From: Candidatus Uhrbacteria bacterium
GTDB taxonomy: Bacteria > Patescibacteriota > Patescibacteriia > UBA9934 > GWF2-40-263
Reading direction: 5' to 3'
NCBI GenBank assembly: GCA_016205995.1
Contig: JACQSJ010000008.1
Span: 1 to 8,924, forward strand
DNA length: 8,924 nt
Shown: piece after piece, positions 1 through 5,376 of the stretch
Layout of the letters: each line of letters begins with the position of its first letter
How positions within the stretch are numbered: the first letter of the stretch is position 1
Made by a program: the position numbers and the translations under genes
Notes under the pieces: generated by a model
The model's input: only the letters and a program-made list of their open reading frames with translations
Databases searched by the model: none
What the model was told of the DNA's origin: nothing

Positions 1-401
1 ACGTCCTCGTCTTCCTCGTACCCGATGTGGGTGATCTCGGTCGCGGCCGTGATGATGCGGCGCAACGTGGCTTTTTTCTGGACGATATCCGCGTAGTGCT
101 CGCAGTTGGCCGAAGTCGGCACCATGTTGGAAAGTTCCACCAAGTAGGCTCGACCCCCGACACGCTGCAAGTGGCCCTGTTCCTCCAGTCGGTTTCCCAA
201 GGAGAGAATGTCGATTGGTTCATGACGCTCGTAGAGCTGGAGCATCGCCTCGAAAATATGCAGGTGCGACTCGCGATAAAAATCTTCCGGCCGCACGCGG
301 TCGGCGATTTTGGTGACGGCGTCCTTGTCAATCAAGAGCGAACCCAAAAGCGATTGCTCGGCTTCGAGGTTCTGTGGGGGAATACGTTCGCGTGTGGCCA
401 T
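1..401 (-). CDS. dnaB: Replicative DNA helicase DnaB, N-terminal part (runs off left edge)
   Basis: The minus strand from the ATG at 401 reads open to the window edge (133 codons). The protein starts MATRERIPPQNLEAEQSLLG, the classic opening of the DnaB N-terminal domain. It continues through LLIDKDAV, the DFYRESH segment, PIDILSLGNRLEEQG, GGRAYLVELSN and the helical YADIVQKKATLRR. In this family the N-terminal domain packs as a trimer of dimers in the hexamer and binds primase, and the RecA-like ATPase domain follows. Here the ATPase domain lies outside the window, so completeness and any intein cannot be judged. The start is set by family alignment and by an extended -10 motif ending 11 nt upstream. 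No Shine-Dalgarno site precedes the ATG. It is divergent from the permease gene across about 70 bp. Confidence 0.95.
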   Translation of the reverse strand, partial: MATRERIPPQNLEAEQSLLGSLLIDKDAVTKIADRVRPEDFYRESHLHIFEAMLQLYERHEPIDILSLGNRLEEQGHLQRVGGRAYLVELSNMVPTSANCEHYADIVQKKATLRRIITAATEITHIGYEEDED

Positions 402-412
402 AGTCGGGGTGC

Positions 413-421
413 ATAGTAACA
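413..421 (-). promoter_or_regulatory. Extended -10 promoter of dnaB
   Basis: The minus strand reads TGTTACTAT, with -10 hexamer TACTAT at 418-413. It ends 11 nt before the dnaB ATG. The predicted transcription start is near 406, giving a leader of about five bases. A weak -35 candidate, TTGCGC, lies 16 bp upstream (440-435). The site matches the TGYTANNMT pattern found in front of six other genes here. Confidence 0.55.
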
Positions 422-450
422 CGCGGGAACCCCGGCGCAAGCCTGGTTCA

Positions 451-459
451 TGCTATAAT
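451..459 (+). promoter_or_regulatory. Extended -10 promoter of the permease gene
   Basis: TGCTATAAT is a consensus -10 hexamer (454-459) with an upstream TG. No -35 is recognisable, as is typical of extended -10 promoters. The predicted transcription start is about 466, only six bases before the GTG at 472 and 18 before the ATG at 484. Confidence 0.7.
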
Positions 460-471
460 TGAGCGTAACTT

Positions 472-1635
472 GTGGATCCTTCTATGGTTCATCCTAACCG
501 TCCTTTTTTACGCGCTGTTGGCATGATGATCGGAGGGATCGTCGGTGTCGGCGTGTTTGGGTTGCCCTATGCATTCGCTCAGGGAGGGTTTGCCCTCGGA
601 CTCTTGGAGCTGCTCGTTATCGGGGGGATGCTCATGGTGATGCAGTTGATGCTGGGGGAGGTGGTTGTCCAGACACCGGGCCATCATCGTCTCGTGAATT
701 ACGTAGGCATCTACGTTGGCCGATTTTGGAAATGGGTGACGCTCCTGGCGTTTTGTTTTGGGACATGGGGCGCGATGCTTGCGTACATGCTCGTCGCCGG
801 GACCTTCCTGCACTTGCTGCTCTCGCCCCTTTTCGGAGGATCGCCAGCAGCTTACTCGTACCTCTTTGCCGCGCTCGCATCGCTTCTCATTTTCGGCGGC
901 CTGAAGTTTGCTGCACGGGTTGAGTATCTCGTCGTGGCCGCCCTCCTGTTCCTGTTTACATTTATCGTGCTTGCCAGCCTCCCCCTCATCGACGTCTCCC
1001 ACTATGCCCCCGTTCACCTCGAAAATGCGTTTGTGCCTTACGGCGTGATCCTCTTCGCCCTTGCCGGCATGGGGATTGTCCCTGAGCTAAAAGATGTCCT
1101 AGGGAAAAAGCATGGTCGCCTGCTCGCTCCGGTCATCATCACGGCCATGGGACTGATCCTCCTGTTGTACGTCCTCTTCACGTTTGCGGTCGTGGGAGTG
1201 ACGGGGCCGGAAACTTCCGAGATGGTTTTTGAGGGCCTGGTTCCGCACCTAGGCGAGACGTTCCGGGTGGTCACGACGCTCCTAGGCACGCTGACAATCC
1301 TTTCGATCTACATGATGTTTGGCATCGAGCTCCTCAACACATTCAAATTTGATTTTGATCTGCGCCACAACACCGCCTGGTTTTTTGTCTGCGTGGTGCC
1401 GATCCTCCTCTTTACGCTAGGTCTACGGGAGTTCATCGGGATCATCGGGTTTGTCGGTTCTGTGTTTGGAGGGGTTCTGGGTATCTTGGTCGCCTTGTGT
1501 TATTGGTCCATGCGTCGGCGAGGGATCTGCCGGACACACCATTGCATCAACTTTCCCGCCCCGCTCACCTGGCTCATCATAGGTATTTTCAGCGTCGGGA
1601 TCGTTTGGGAGGTGGTTACGATCCTGTTAAAATAA
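472..1635 (+). CDS. Amino acid permease (APC superfamily, Aa_trans/Trp-Tyr permease-like)
   Basis: Integral membrane protein of 387 aa, likely an importer or exchanger of amino acids. The first helix carries GGIVGVGVFGLPYAFAQGG, resembling the GxGxxxLPYAF motif of Aa_trans and aromatic amino acid permeases. About eleven hydrophobic segments are visible, near residues 13-35, 39-60, 85-110, 122-142, 147-168, 186-204, 215-238, 260-285, 299-315, 318-340 and 363-384. A polar loop near 205-214 (ELKDVLGKKH) separates helices 6 and 7. Substrate cannot be read from the sequence. Start choice is uncertain: GTG at 472 lies 12 nt after the -10 box, in line with near-leaderless neighbours, while ATG at 484 would drop four residues. 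Neither has a Shine-Dalgarno site. A small membrane protein gene follows after 6 nt. Confidence 0.85.
   Translation: MDPSMVHPNRPFLRAVGMMIGGIVGVGVFGLPYAFAQGGFALGLLELLVIGGMLMVMQLMLGEVVVQTPGHHRLVNYVGIYVGRFWKWVTLLAFCFGTWGAMLAYMLVAGTFLHLLLSPLFGGSPAAYSYLFAALASLLIFGGLKFAARVEYLVVAALLFLFTFIVLASLPLIDVSHYAPVHLENAFVPYGVILFALAGMGIVPELKDVLGKKHGRLLAPVIITAMGLILLLYVLFTFAVVGVTGPETSEMVFEGLVPHLGETFRVVTTLLGTLTILSIYMMFGIELLNTFKFDFDLRHNTAWFFVCVVPILLFTLGLREFIGIIGFVGSVFGGVLGILVALCYWSMRRRGICRTHHCINFPAPLTWLIIGIFSVGIVWEVVTILLK
1605..1633 (+). promoter_or_regulatory. Internal promoter for the small membrane protein gene
   Basis: Within the last codons of the permease gene lie a -35-like TTGGGA (1605-1610), a 17-bp spacer and the extended -10 TGTTAAAAT (1625-1633). 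The hexamer overlaps the permease stop codon and ends 8 nt before the next ATG (1642). The predicted start is near 1640, giving an almost leaderless transcript. The AT-rich end of the permease gene could produce this by chance, but spacing and form match the other promoters here. Confidence 0.5.
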
Positions 1636-1641
1636 AATGAT

Positions 1642-2052
1642 ATGGAGGTCAAAACAATTTTCACCAAGCGCTGGTTCGGCTTTTTCTTCCTGATGTTCCT
1701 GGTGTGGTACCCCGTCACGCTGCTGCTTGTGACGATGTATGAAATCCTGCTGCACCCGGTTTTCCTCTTGGTTGGCAACATCTTCACCCCCTTGTGGATC
1801 CTGCTCGTGAGCTATCTCTACTTTCGTAAAGCACGTGACGACTGGTCTGCCCGGTTCACGACGGCGATTGGGTGGATGGCGATGTTCTTTCTCCTCTCAG
1901 CCGTCTTGGCAGAGCCCGTGTACGGGTACTCATGGACGAGCGTGTTCACCTGGGACGTGGTTAATGCCAACTGGATGAACCTGGCTGCGATCTTGGTCGG
2001 GGGTGTGGCGGCGCATAAGGGGACAGGTCGTGAACCGACCTCTTCCGTATGA
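1642..2052 (+). CDS. Small four-helix membrane protein, function unknown
   Basis: I do not recognise a family for this 136-aa protein. Four hydrophobic segments are visible, near residues 10-32, 36-60, 72-92 and 105-126. The first is rich in Phe and Trp (WFGFFFLMFLVWYP). A short basic loop, YFRKARDDW, lies between helices 2 and 3, and the tail from about residue 127 is polar. It starts 6 nt after the permease stop on the same strand, so it is probably co-transcribed and may be an accessory or unrelated inner-membrane protein. It also seems to have its own extended -10 in the end of the permease gene. No Shine-Dalgarno site is seen. Strand choice is supported by clear helix periodicity and operon position. 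Confidence 0.75.
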   Translation: MEVKTIFTKRWFGFFFLMFLVWYPVTLLLVTMYEILLHPVFLLVGNIFTPLWILLVSYLYFRKARDDWSARFTTAIGWMAMFFLLSAVLAEPVYGYSWTSVFTWDVVNANWMNLAAILVGGVAAHKGTGREPTSSV

Positions 2053-2060
2053 GCACATAG

Positions 2061-2083
2061 AAAAACCGACCGGGTGGTCGGTT
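2061..2083 (-). terminator. Intrinsic terminator of the minus-strand hypothetical gene
   Basis: A perfect 8-bp stem (AACCGACC / GGTCGGTT, arms 2064-2071 and 2076-2083) has a 4-nt loop. On the minus strand it is followed by a run of five T (2065-2061, partly shared with the stem). On the plus strand no T run follows, so it serves the minus-strand gene whose restored stop is at 2091, 7 nt before the stem. It lies in the gap between two convergent genes. Confidence 0.75.
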
Positions 2084-2090
2084 CGAGAGG

Positions 2091-2434
2091 TCAGAGGTCG
2101 AAGGCGAGGATCTCGTCGGGATCGGGCAGGCGGCGGCTGCGGCGCGAGCCCGCCAGCCGTGGATGATGTCCGGGCCGTGGTGATGGATGGCGTCGAACAT
2201 CTCGAAGCTGTCGCGCAGCTCCAGGTTGAGGCGTCCGAGGGAGTCGGCGTCTGGCAGATACCTCGCGAGCCACTCCATGGCCGCGACGAACATCGCCCCC
2301 AGGGTTGCCTGGTTCAGGGAGAGCACGTCGGCCGGGCGGTCGTTGCGGTACAGGACGATGCCCACGCCCGACTCGTCGTCGAGCACGAACACGTCAGCGT
2401 AGAAGGGTCCTCGGAGGCAGTCGATTCGTGTCAC
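2091..2434 (-). CDS. Hypothetical small protein, apparently frameshifted
   Basis: No family recognised. From GTG 2434 the minus strand encodes an acidic, soluble-looking protein: MTRIDCLRGPFYADVFVLDD, then VGIVLYRNDRPADVLSLNQA and a helical LGAMFVAAMEWLARYLPDAD. After Trp94 (2155-2153) this frame loses its GC-rich third positions and runs to 1961, through the terminator and into the convergent membrane protein gene. Shifting frame there instead gives AGSRRSRRLPDPDEILAFDL and a TGA at 2093-2091, just before the terminator. A one-base loss in a G run next to the Trp codon would explain this, and the repaired product is about 114 aa. The start is supported by GGAGG at 2443-2439 (4-nt spacing) and a strong promoter. 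If the shift is not real, the product is the 157-aa frame ending at 1961. Whether the shift is an assembly error or a real mutation cannot be told. Confidence 0.65.
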
Positions 2435-2438
2435 GGGT

Positions 2439-2443
2439 CCTCC
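2439..2443 (-). promoter_or_regulatory. Shine-Dalgarno site for the GTG start at 2434
   Basis: GGAGG on the minus strand, 4 nt before GTG. It fixes this start over the out-of-frame ATG at 2445, which meets a stop after four codons. It is one of only two full GGAGG sites preceding a start in this window. Confidence 0.7.
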
Positions 2444-2475
2444 ATGCGTTGGCGCAAGTCACTCACGAACGAACC

Positions 2476-2504
2476 AATCTAGACGAACGGCGGCCGATTG
2501 TCAA
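2476..2504 (-). promoter_or_regulatory. Canonical sigma-70-type promoter of the hypothetical gene
   Basis: Minus strand: perfect -35 TTGACA (2504-2499), 17-bp spacer, -10 TAGATT (2481-2476). The predicted start is near 2469, giving a leader of about 35 nt that carries the Shine-Dalgarno site. The -35 overlaps the folD TGA stop codon. No terminator is evident between folD and this gene, so read-through from folD is also possible. Confidence 0.75.
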
Positions 2505-3325
2505 GGTACGCGCTGTAAGTCGTACGCCTTGAGGATGTTGACCAGGAGCATGGCGACGGTCATGGGGCCGACGCCGCCCGGGACGGGCGTGATGGCTCCG
2601 GCGATGTGTTTGACAGTATCGAAATCGACGTCGCCCTTGAGTCCCTCGTCGGTCCGTGTCGTGCCTACGTCGATCACCGTTGCGCCAGGCTTGACCATGT
2701 CAGCCGTGATGAGCCCAGGTGTTCCCTCGGCGACGATCAGGATATCGGCCGTGCGAGTTTGTTGTGCGAGGTTGGGGTGTTCCGCTTGGATGATCGTCGA
2801 TTCGATAGCACGCTCCTTGAGAAGGAGCTGGAGCGGAGCGGCGAAGAGGGGAGAGGAGACGATGACAGCGTGGCCACGAGCCCCTGCCTCGTCGATCAGC
2901 TTCATGATTCCTAGCGCCACGGCGGAGGCGATGCAGGGCTCGCCACCTCTGAGTCTCTCGAGGTTCTCTGGGTGGAAGCCGTCCACGTCCTTGAGGGGAT
3001 CGATGGCCGCGATGATGCGGTCGGCGTTTTGGGTGGGGAGGGGAAGCTGAACCAGGATGCCGTGGATGTCGCGGCGCTGGTTGAGCTTCCGGATTTTCTC
3101 GATCAGTTCGTCCTCGTGAGCACTGGCTGCATACAAAGAAAGATCAAACGCGATCCCTGCCTCCTCGCAGGCCTGGCGCTTCAGGCTCACATACAAACTC
3201 GACGCCGGGTCATCCCCAACCAACAGGACGGCGAGTCCTGGACGGGAAGGGAGCGCAGAGACGCGTGTCTTGATTTTTTCCCGGATGCGCGCAGCAAGCG
3301 CACGACCGTCGAGGATCTTTGACAT
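2501..3325 (-). CDS. folD: FolD: methylene-THF dehydrogenase / methenyl-THF cyclohydrolase
   Basis: Cytoplasmic bifunctional enzyme (274 aa, close to the usual 280-300) interconverting 5,10-methylene-, methenyl- and 10-formyl-THF. The catalytic half is well conserved: GDDPASSLYVSLK with Tyr45 and Lys49, HGILVQLPLP with Gln93, and LKDVDGFHP with Asp115. The C-terminal signature GAITPVPGGVGPMTVAML (residues 243-260) is intact. The Rossmann half is divergent: where the family has GRSxIVGxP, this protein has VSSPLFAAP (156-164), and PCTPxG is PCIASA (130-135). Cofactor use is therefore uncertain. The ATG at 3325 is supported by family alignment and by a promoter ending 10 nt upstream, with no Shine-Dalgarno site. 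It is divergent from HAM1, and glyA in this window supplies its substrate. Confidence 0.93.
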   Translation of the reverse strand: MSKILDGRALAARIREKIKTRVSALPSRPGLAVLLVGDDPASSLYVSLKRQACEEAGIAFDLSLYAASAHEDELIEKIRKLNQRRDIHGILVQLPLPTQNADRIIAAIDPLKDVDGFHPENLERLRGGEPCIASAVALGIMKLIDEAGARGHAVIVSSPLFAAPLQLLLKERAIESTIIQAEHPNLAQQTRTADILIVAEGTPGLITADMVKPGATVIDVGTTRTDEGLKGDVDFDTVKHIAGAITPVPGGVGPMTVAMLLVNILKAYDLQRVP

Positions 3326-3335
3326 AATGGCTCAT

Positions 3336-3364
3336 AGCGTAGCATTTGCTATACTTTCTTTCAA
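3336..3364 (-). promoter_or_regulatory. folD promoter with -35 and extended -10
   Basis: Minus strand: -35 TTGAAA (3364-3359), 17-bp spacer, extended -10 TGCTACGCT (3344-3336) ending 10 nt before the folD ATG. The predicted start is near 3329, five bases into the leader or less. The spacer covers the opposing HAM1 -10 box, so polymerase could probably not occupy both promoters at once. Confidence 0.65.
3347..3355 (+). promoter_or_regulatory. Extended -10 promoter of HAM1
   Basis: TGCTATACT with hexamer TATACT (3350-3355) ends 10 nt before the HAM1 ATG at 3366. The predicted start is near 3362. No -35 lies at a normal distance. A TTGACA at 3319-3324 is 25 bp away, too far to count. Confidence 0.65.
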
Positions 3365-3365
3365 T

Positions 3366-3965
3366 ATGAATAAGCTCATTTTTGCCACACATAACCCGGG
3401 AAAGATCGAAGAGATGCGCCAGCTCGTGGTCGGTCTTGGGGTCGAAGTGTTGAGCGCGGACGAGGCCGGGGTGCATAACGATGTCGTGGAAGACGGCGTG
3501 ACGTTTGAGGAGAACGCCCTGAAGAAGGCGCGGTTCGTCGCCTCTGCCACAGGAGAGTGGGCCGTGGCCGACGACTCGGGGATTATGATTGATGCCCTCG
3601 ACGGTCGTCCCGGCGTGCACACGGCACGGTGGGCAGGGGAGAGTGCGGGCGACGAGGGGTTGATTCGCCACACGCTCGAACAGCTCAAAGACGTAGGGGA
3701 AGGGAGGCGAGGAGCTTCCTTTCATTCGGTCGTCGCGCTCGTGTCGCCAGATGGTGAGGAACACACGTTCGATGGGGTCGTGGAGGGGAAGGTGGTTCTT
3801 GAACCTCGAGGAACGCCTCGCCCGAGGCTTCCCTACGACGTTCTATTTTGTCCGGTCGGACATGATCGTACATTCGCGGAGATGTCCGACGAACAAAAAA
3901 ACGCCCTGAGCCATCGCGGCCGGGCGTTTCAAAAGCTGAAAGAGTTTTTACGGTCTAGTACCTAA
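3366..3965 (+). CDS. rdgB: Non-canonical purine NTP pyrophosphatase (HAM1/RdgB family)
   Basis: House-cleaning enzyme (199 aa, normal length) hydrolysing ITP, dITP and XTP to monophosphates so that deaminated purines stay out of DNA and RNA. Visible motifs in order: the phosphate-binding FATHNPGKIEE (residues 6-16), GVTFEENALKKA (44-55), the catalytic metal-binding ADDSGIMIDALDGRPG (68-83) with Asp69/Asp70, TARWAG, TFAEMSDEQKN (169-179) and SHRGRAF (182-188). The family GGFGYDP segment is replaced by PRLPYDV (153-159), a clear departure in the base pocket. ATG 3366 is chosen over upstream in-frame starts because family homology begins at MNKLIFATHN and the -10 box lies just before it. No Shine-Dalgarno site. 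Its tail overlaps that of glyA by 11 bp. Confidence 0.93.
   Translation: MNKLIFATHNPGKIEEMRQLVVGLGVEVLSADEAGVHNDVVEDGVTFEENALKKARFVASATGEWAVADDSGIMIDALDGRPGVHTARWAGESAGDEGLIRHTLEQLKDVGEGRRGASFHSVVALVSPDGEEHTFDGVVEGKVVLEPRGTPRPRLPYDVLFCPVGHDRTFAEMSDEQKNALSHRGRAFQKLKEFLRSST
3895..3929 (-). terminator. glyA intrinsic terminator embedded in HAM1
   Basis: On the minus strand an 8-bp perfect stem (AAACGCCC / GGGCGTTT; arms 3929-3922 and 3906-3899) with a 15-nt loop is followed by seven T (3901-3895, partly shared with the stem). It starts about 25 bp past the glyA stop at 3955. The DNA codes, in the opposite direction, for the conserved EQKNALSHRGRAF segment of HAM1. Confidence 0.65.
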
Positions 3966-5238
3966 GTGTCGGATAGAGCGGGAATCGGTCGGTCAGCGAT
4001 TTTATTTCTTGTCGGATTCCCTCGAGCTTCTGGTCGTCTGTGTGGTGCGTGATTACCTCGTCGATCCAGGCGGCAATTTGTTTCATGTCTTCTTCCTTCA
4101 TGCCTCGAGTCGTAAGCGCAGGAGTACCCAGACGGATACCTGAGGGGTCAAACGGGGAACGTGGTTCAAAAGGAACCGTGTTTTTGTTTACCGTGATGCC
4201 GGCGCGATCGAGCGCCGCAGAGGCTTGTTTCCCGGAAACGCCCTTGTTGGTGAGGTCCACGACCATGAGGTGATTGTCCGTGCCGCCCGTCACCAGGTCG
4301 AACCCGCGGGCCATGAGCTCCGCGGCAAGCGCCTTTGCGTTATCTACGATCTGGTGGCCGTACTCCTTGAAGTCTGGCTGCAGCGCTTCCTTGAGCGCGA
4401 CCGCGATCGCCGCCGTCTGATGATTGTGCGGTCCGCCCTGGAGGCCTGGGATGATGGCGCGGTCGATGAGGGTCGGAATATTTTCGCGCGTAACTTCAGC
4501 AGGTTTGAGGGGTTTGGAGGGAGAGCCGTTTGCCAGGATCATGGCTCCGCGCGGACCGCGCAAGGTCTTGTGCGTGGTCGTGGTGATCACGTCCGCGATG
4601 CCGACTGGGGAGGGGTGGTCGCCAGACACGACGAGTCCGGCCACGTGCGCGATGTCGGCCATGAGAAACGCTCCCACCGCATCGGCAACCTCGCGAGCTT
4701 TTTGCCAGTCGATGAGTCGTGGATACGCCGTCGCGCCCACGATAATCAATTTCGGTTTGTGCTCCAGCGCGAGCGACATCATCGCCTCAAAGTCGAGCCA
4801 GCCATCCTTGGTCGAGGTGTACTGGACGGACTTGTAGTAGCGGCCGGAGAAGTTGACGGGTAGGCCGTGCGTCATGTGACCGCCGTAAAAGAGGTTCATG
4901 CCCATGAGCGTGTCGCCGGGGTTGAGGAGCGCGAACATGGCGGCAATGTTGGCGGCGCAGCCTGAAGCCGGCTGGACATTGGCATGGGTGACGCCGAAGA
5001 GCTGCTTGGCGCGGTCACGGGCGAGATTTTCGATAATATCAACCCACTCGTTGCCGCCGTAGTAACGCATGCCGGGGTACCCTTCGGAATATTTGTTTGT
5101 GCCGATCGAGCCGAGTGCCTCAAGAACTTCTTCCGAGACGAAGTTTTCACTAGGGATCATTTCAAGACCCGTCTGTTCGCGCCTAAGCTCGGCGTTCAGC
5201 GCCTGGGAGAGATCTGGATCAAATGTAGAAATAGACAT
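3955..5238 (-). CDS. glyA: Serine hydroxymethyltransferase
   Basis: PLP enzyme (427 aa, typical length) converting serine plus THF to glycine and 5,10-methylene-THF, the main one-carbon source. Family features: IPSENFVSEEVLEALGS (28-44), TNKYSEGYPGMRYYGG (47-62), MADIAHVAGL (193-202) with the PLP-ring Asp195 and His198, and TTTTHKTLRGPRGA (219-232) with Schiff-base Lys224. GGPHNHQTAAIAVAL, TGGTDNHLMVVDL and GIRLGTPALTTRGM follow. The phosphate-binding loop is SGCAAN (92-97) rather than the common SGSxAN. The ATG at 5238 fits the family start and lies 9 nt after an extended -10; no Shine-Dalgarno site. It converges on HAM1. Its product is the FolD substrate, although the two genes are separate transcription units here. 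Confidence 0.97.
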   Translation of the reverse strand: MSISTFDPDLSQALNAELRREQTGLEMIPSENFVSEEVLEALGSIGTNKYSEGYPGMRYYGGNEWVDIIENLARDRAKQLFGVTHANVQPASGCAANIAAMFALLNPGDTLMGMNLFYGGHMTHGLPVNFSGRYYKSVQYTSTKDGWLDFEAMMSLALEHKPKLIIVGATAYPRLIDWQKAREVADAVGAFLMADIAHVAGLVVSGDHPSPVGIADVITTTTHKTLRGPRGAMILANGSPSKPLKPAEVTRENIPTLIDRAIIPGLQGGPHNHQTAAIAVALKEALQPDFKEYGHQIVDNAKALAAELMARGFDLVTGGTDNHLMVVDLTNKGVSGKQASAALDRAGITVNKNTVPFEPRSPFDPSGIRLGTPALTTRGMKEEDMKQIAAWIDEVITHHTDDQKLEGIRQEIKSLTDRFPLYPTLRY

Positions 5239-5247
5239 AGTGACCGT

Positions 5248-5256
5248 AGTTTAACA
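5248..5256 (-). promoter_or_regulatory. Extended -10 promoter of glyA
   Basis: Minus strand TGTTAAACT, hexamer TAAACT at 5253-5248, ends 9 nt before the glyA ATG. The predicted start is near 5241. No good -35 is visible; that region instead holds a short inverted repeat. Confidence 0.65.
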
Positions 5257-5267
5257 TAGGTTCCGTT

Positions 5268-5281
5268 GGTCTAATAAGACC
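5268..5281. repeat. Short inverted repeat over the glyA -35 region
   Basis: GGTCT-AATA-AGACC: perfect 5-bp arms around 4 bp. It lies 12 bp upstream of the glyA extended -10 and covers the place a -35 would occupy. It could be an operator for glyA, or chance. No regulator family can be named. Confidence 0.3.
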
Positions 5282-5299
5282 CGTGATGACCGACAGCCT

Positions 5300-5328
5300 T
5301 TGACAGCCACCCAAAATACCGCTAGGTT
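5300..5328 (+). promoter_or_regulatory. Canonical promoter of the beta-propeller gene
   Basis: Perfect -35 TTGACA (5300-5305), 17-bp spacer, -10 TAGGTT (5323-5328). The predicted start is near 5335, three bases inside the ATG at 5332, which rules out that ATG for this transcript. GACAGCC occurs twice, at 5292-5298 and 5302-5308, exactly 10 bp apart and overlapping the -35, a possible binding site on one face of the helix. Confidence 0.65.
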
Positions 5329-5366
5329 GAGATGACCACACGATCCCCGTGTGTCCACGTGTCCGT

Positions 5367-5371
5367 GGAGG
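5367..5371 (+). promoter_or_regulatory. Shine-Dalgarno site fixing the GTG start at 5377
   Basis: GGAGG followed by 5 nt and GTG. With the promoter start at about 5335 the leader is about 42 nt. This arrangement supports 5377 over the ATG at 5332 or GTGs at 5359 and 5365, none of which has such a site. Confidence 0.65.
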
Positions 5372-5376
5372 TTCTC

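Noticed and set aside
27..416. Plus-strand open frame antisense to dnaB
   Set aside because: The minus strand has an unambiguous DnaB N-terminal domain.
2025..2084. Alternative pairings among several ACCGACC/GGTCGGT copies at the end of the membrane protein gene
   Set aside because: Possible competing hairpins, but none gives a plus-strand T run, and the 8-bp hairpin at 2064-2083 explains the site best.
2003..2482. 159-codon plus-strand open frame across the hypothetical gene and its terminator
   Set aside because: Runs through the membrane protein end, the hairpin and the minus-strand promoter; composition is low-complexity and it lacks start signals.
2501..2503. UGA recoding to glycine (code 25) for this genome
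   Set aside because: folD ends at TGA exactly where the family ends, so UGA is a stop here.
3319..3324. TTGACA as -35 of HAM1
   Set aside because: The spacer to the -10 would be 25 bp, outside the working range; the motif comes from the folD start codons.
3983..4004. Possible HAM1 terminator inside glyA (AATCG/CGATT hairpin then T-rich)
   Set aside because: Only a 5-bp stem with a 9-nt loop and an interrupted T run; too weak to annotate.
4225..4863. 212-codon plus-strand open frame antisense to glyA
   Set aside because: Shadow of a fully conserved serine hydroxymethyltransferase.
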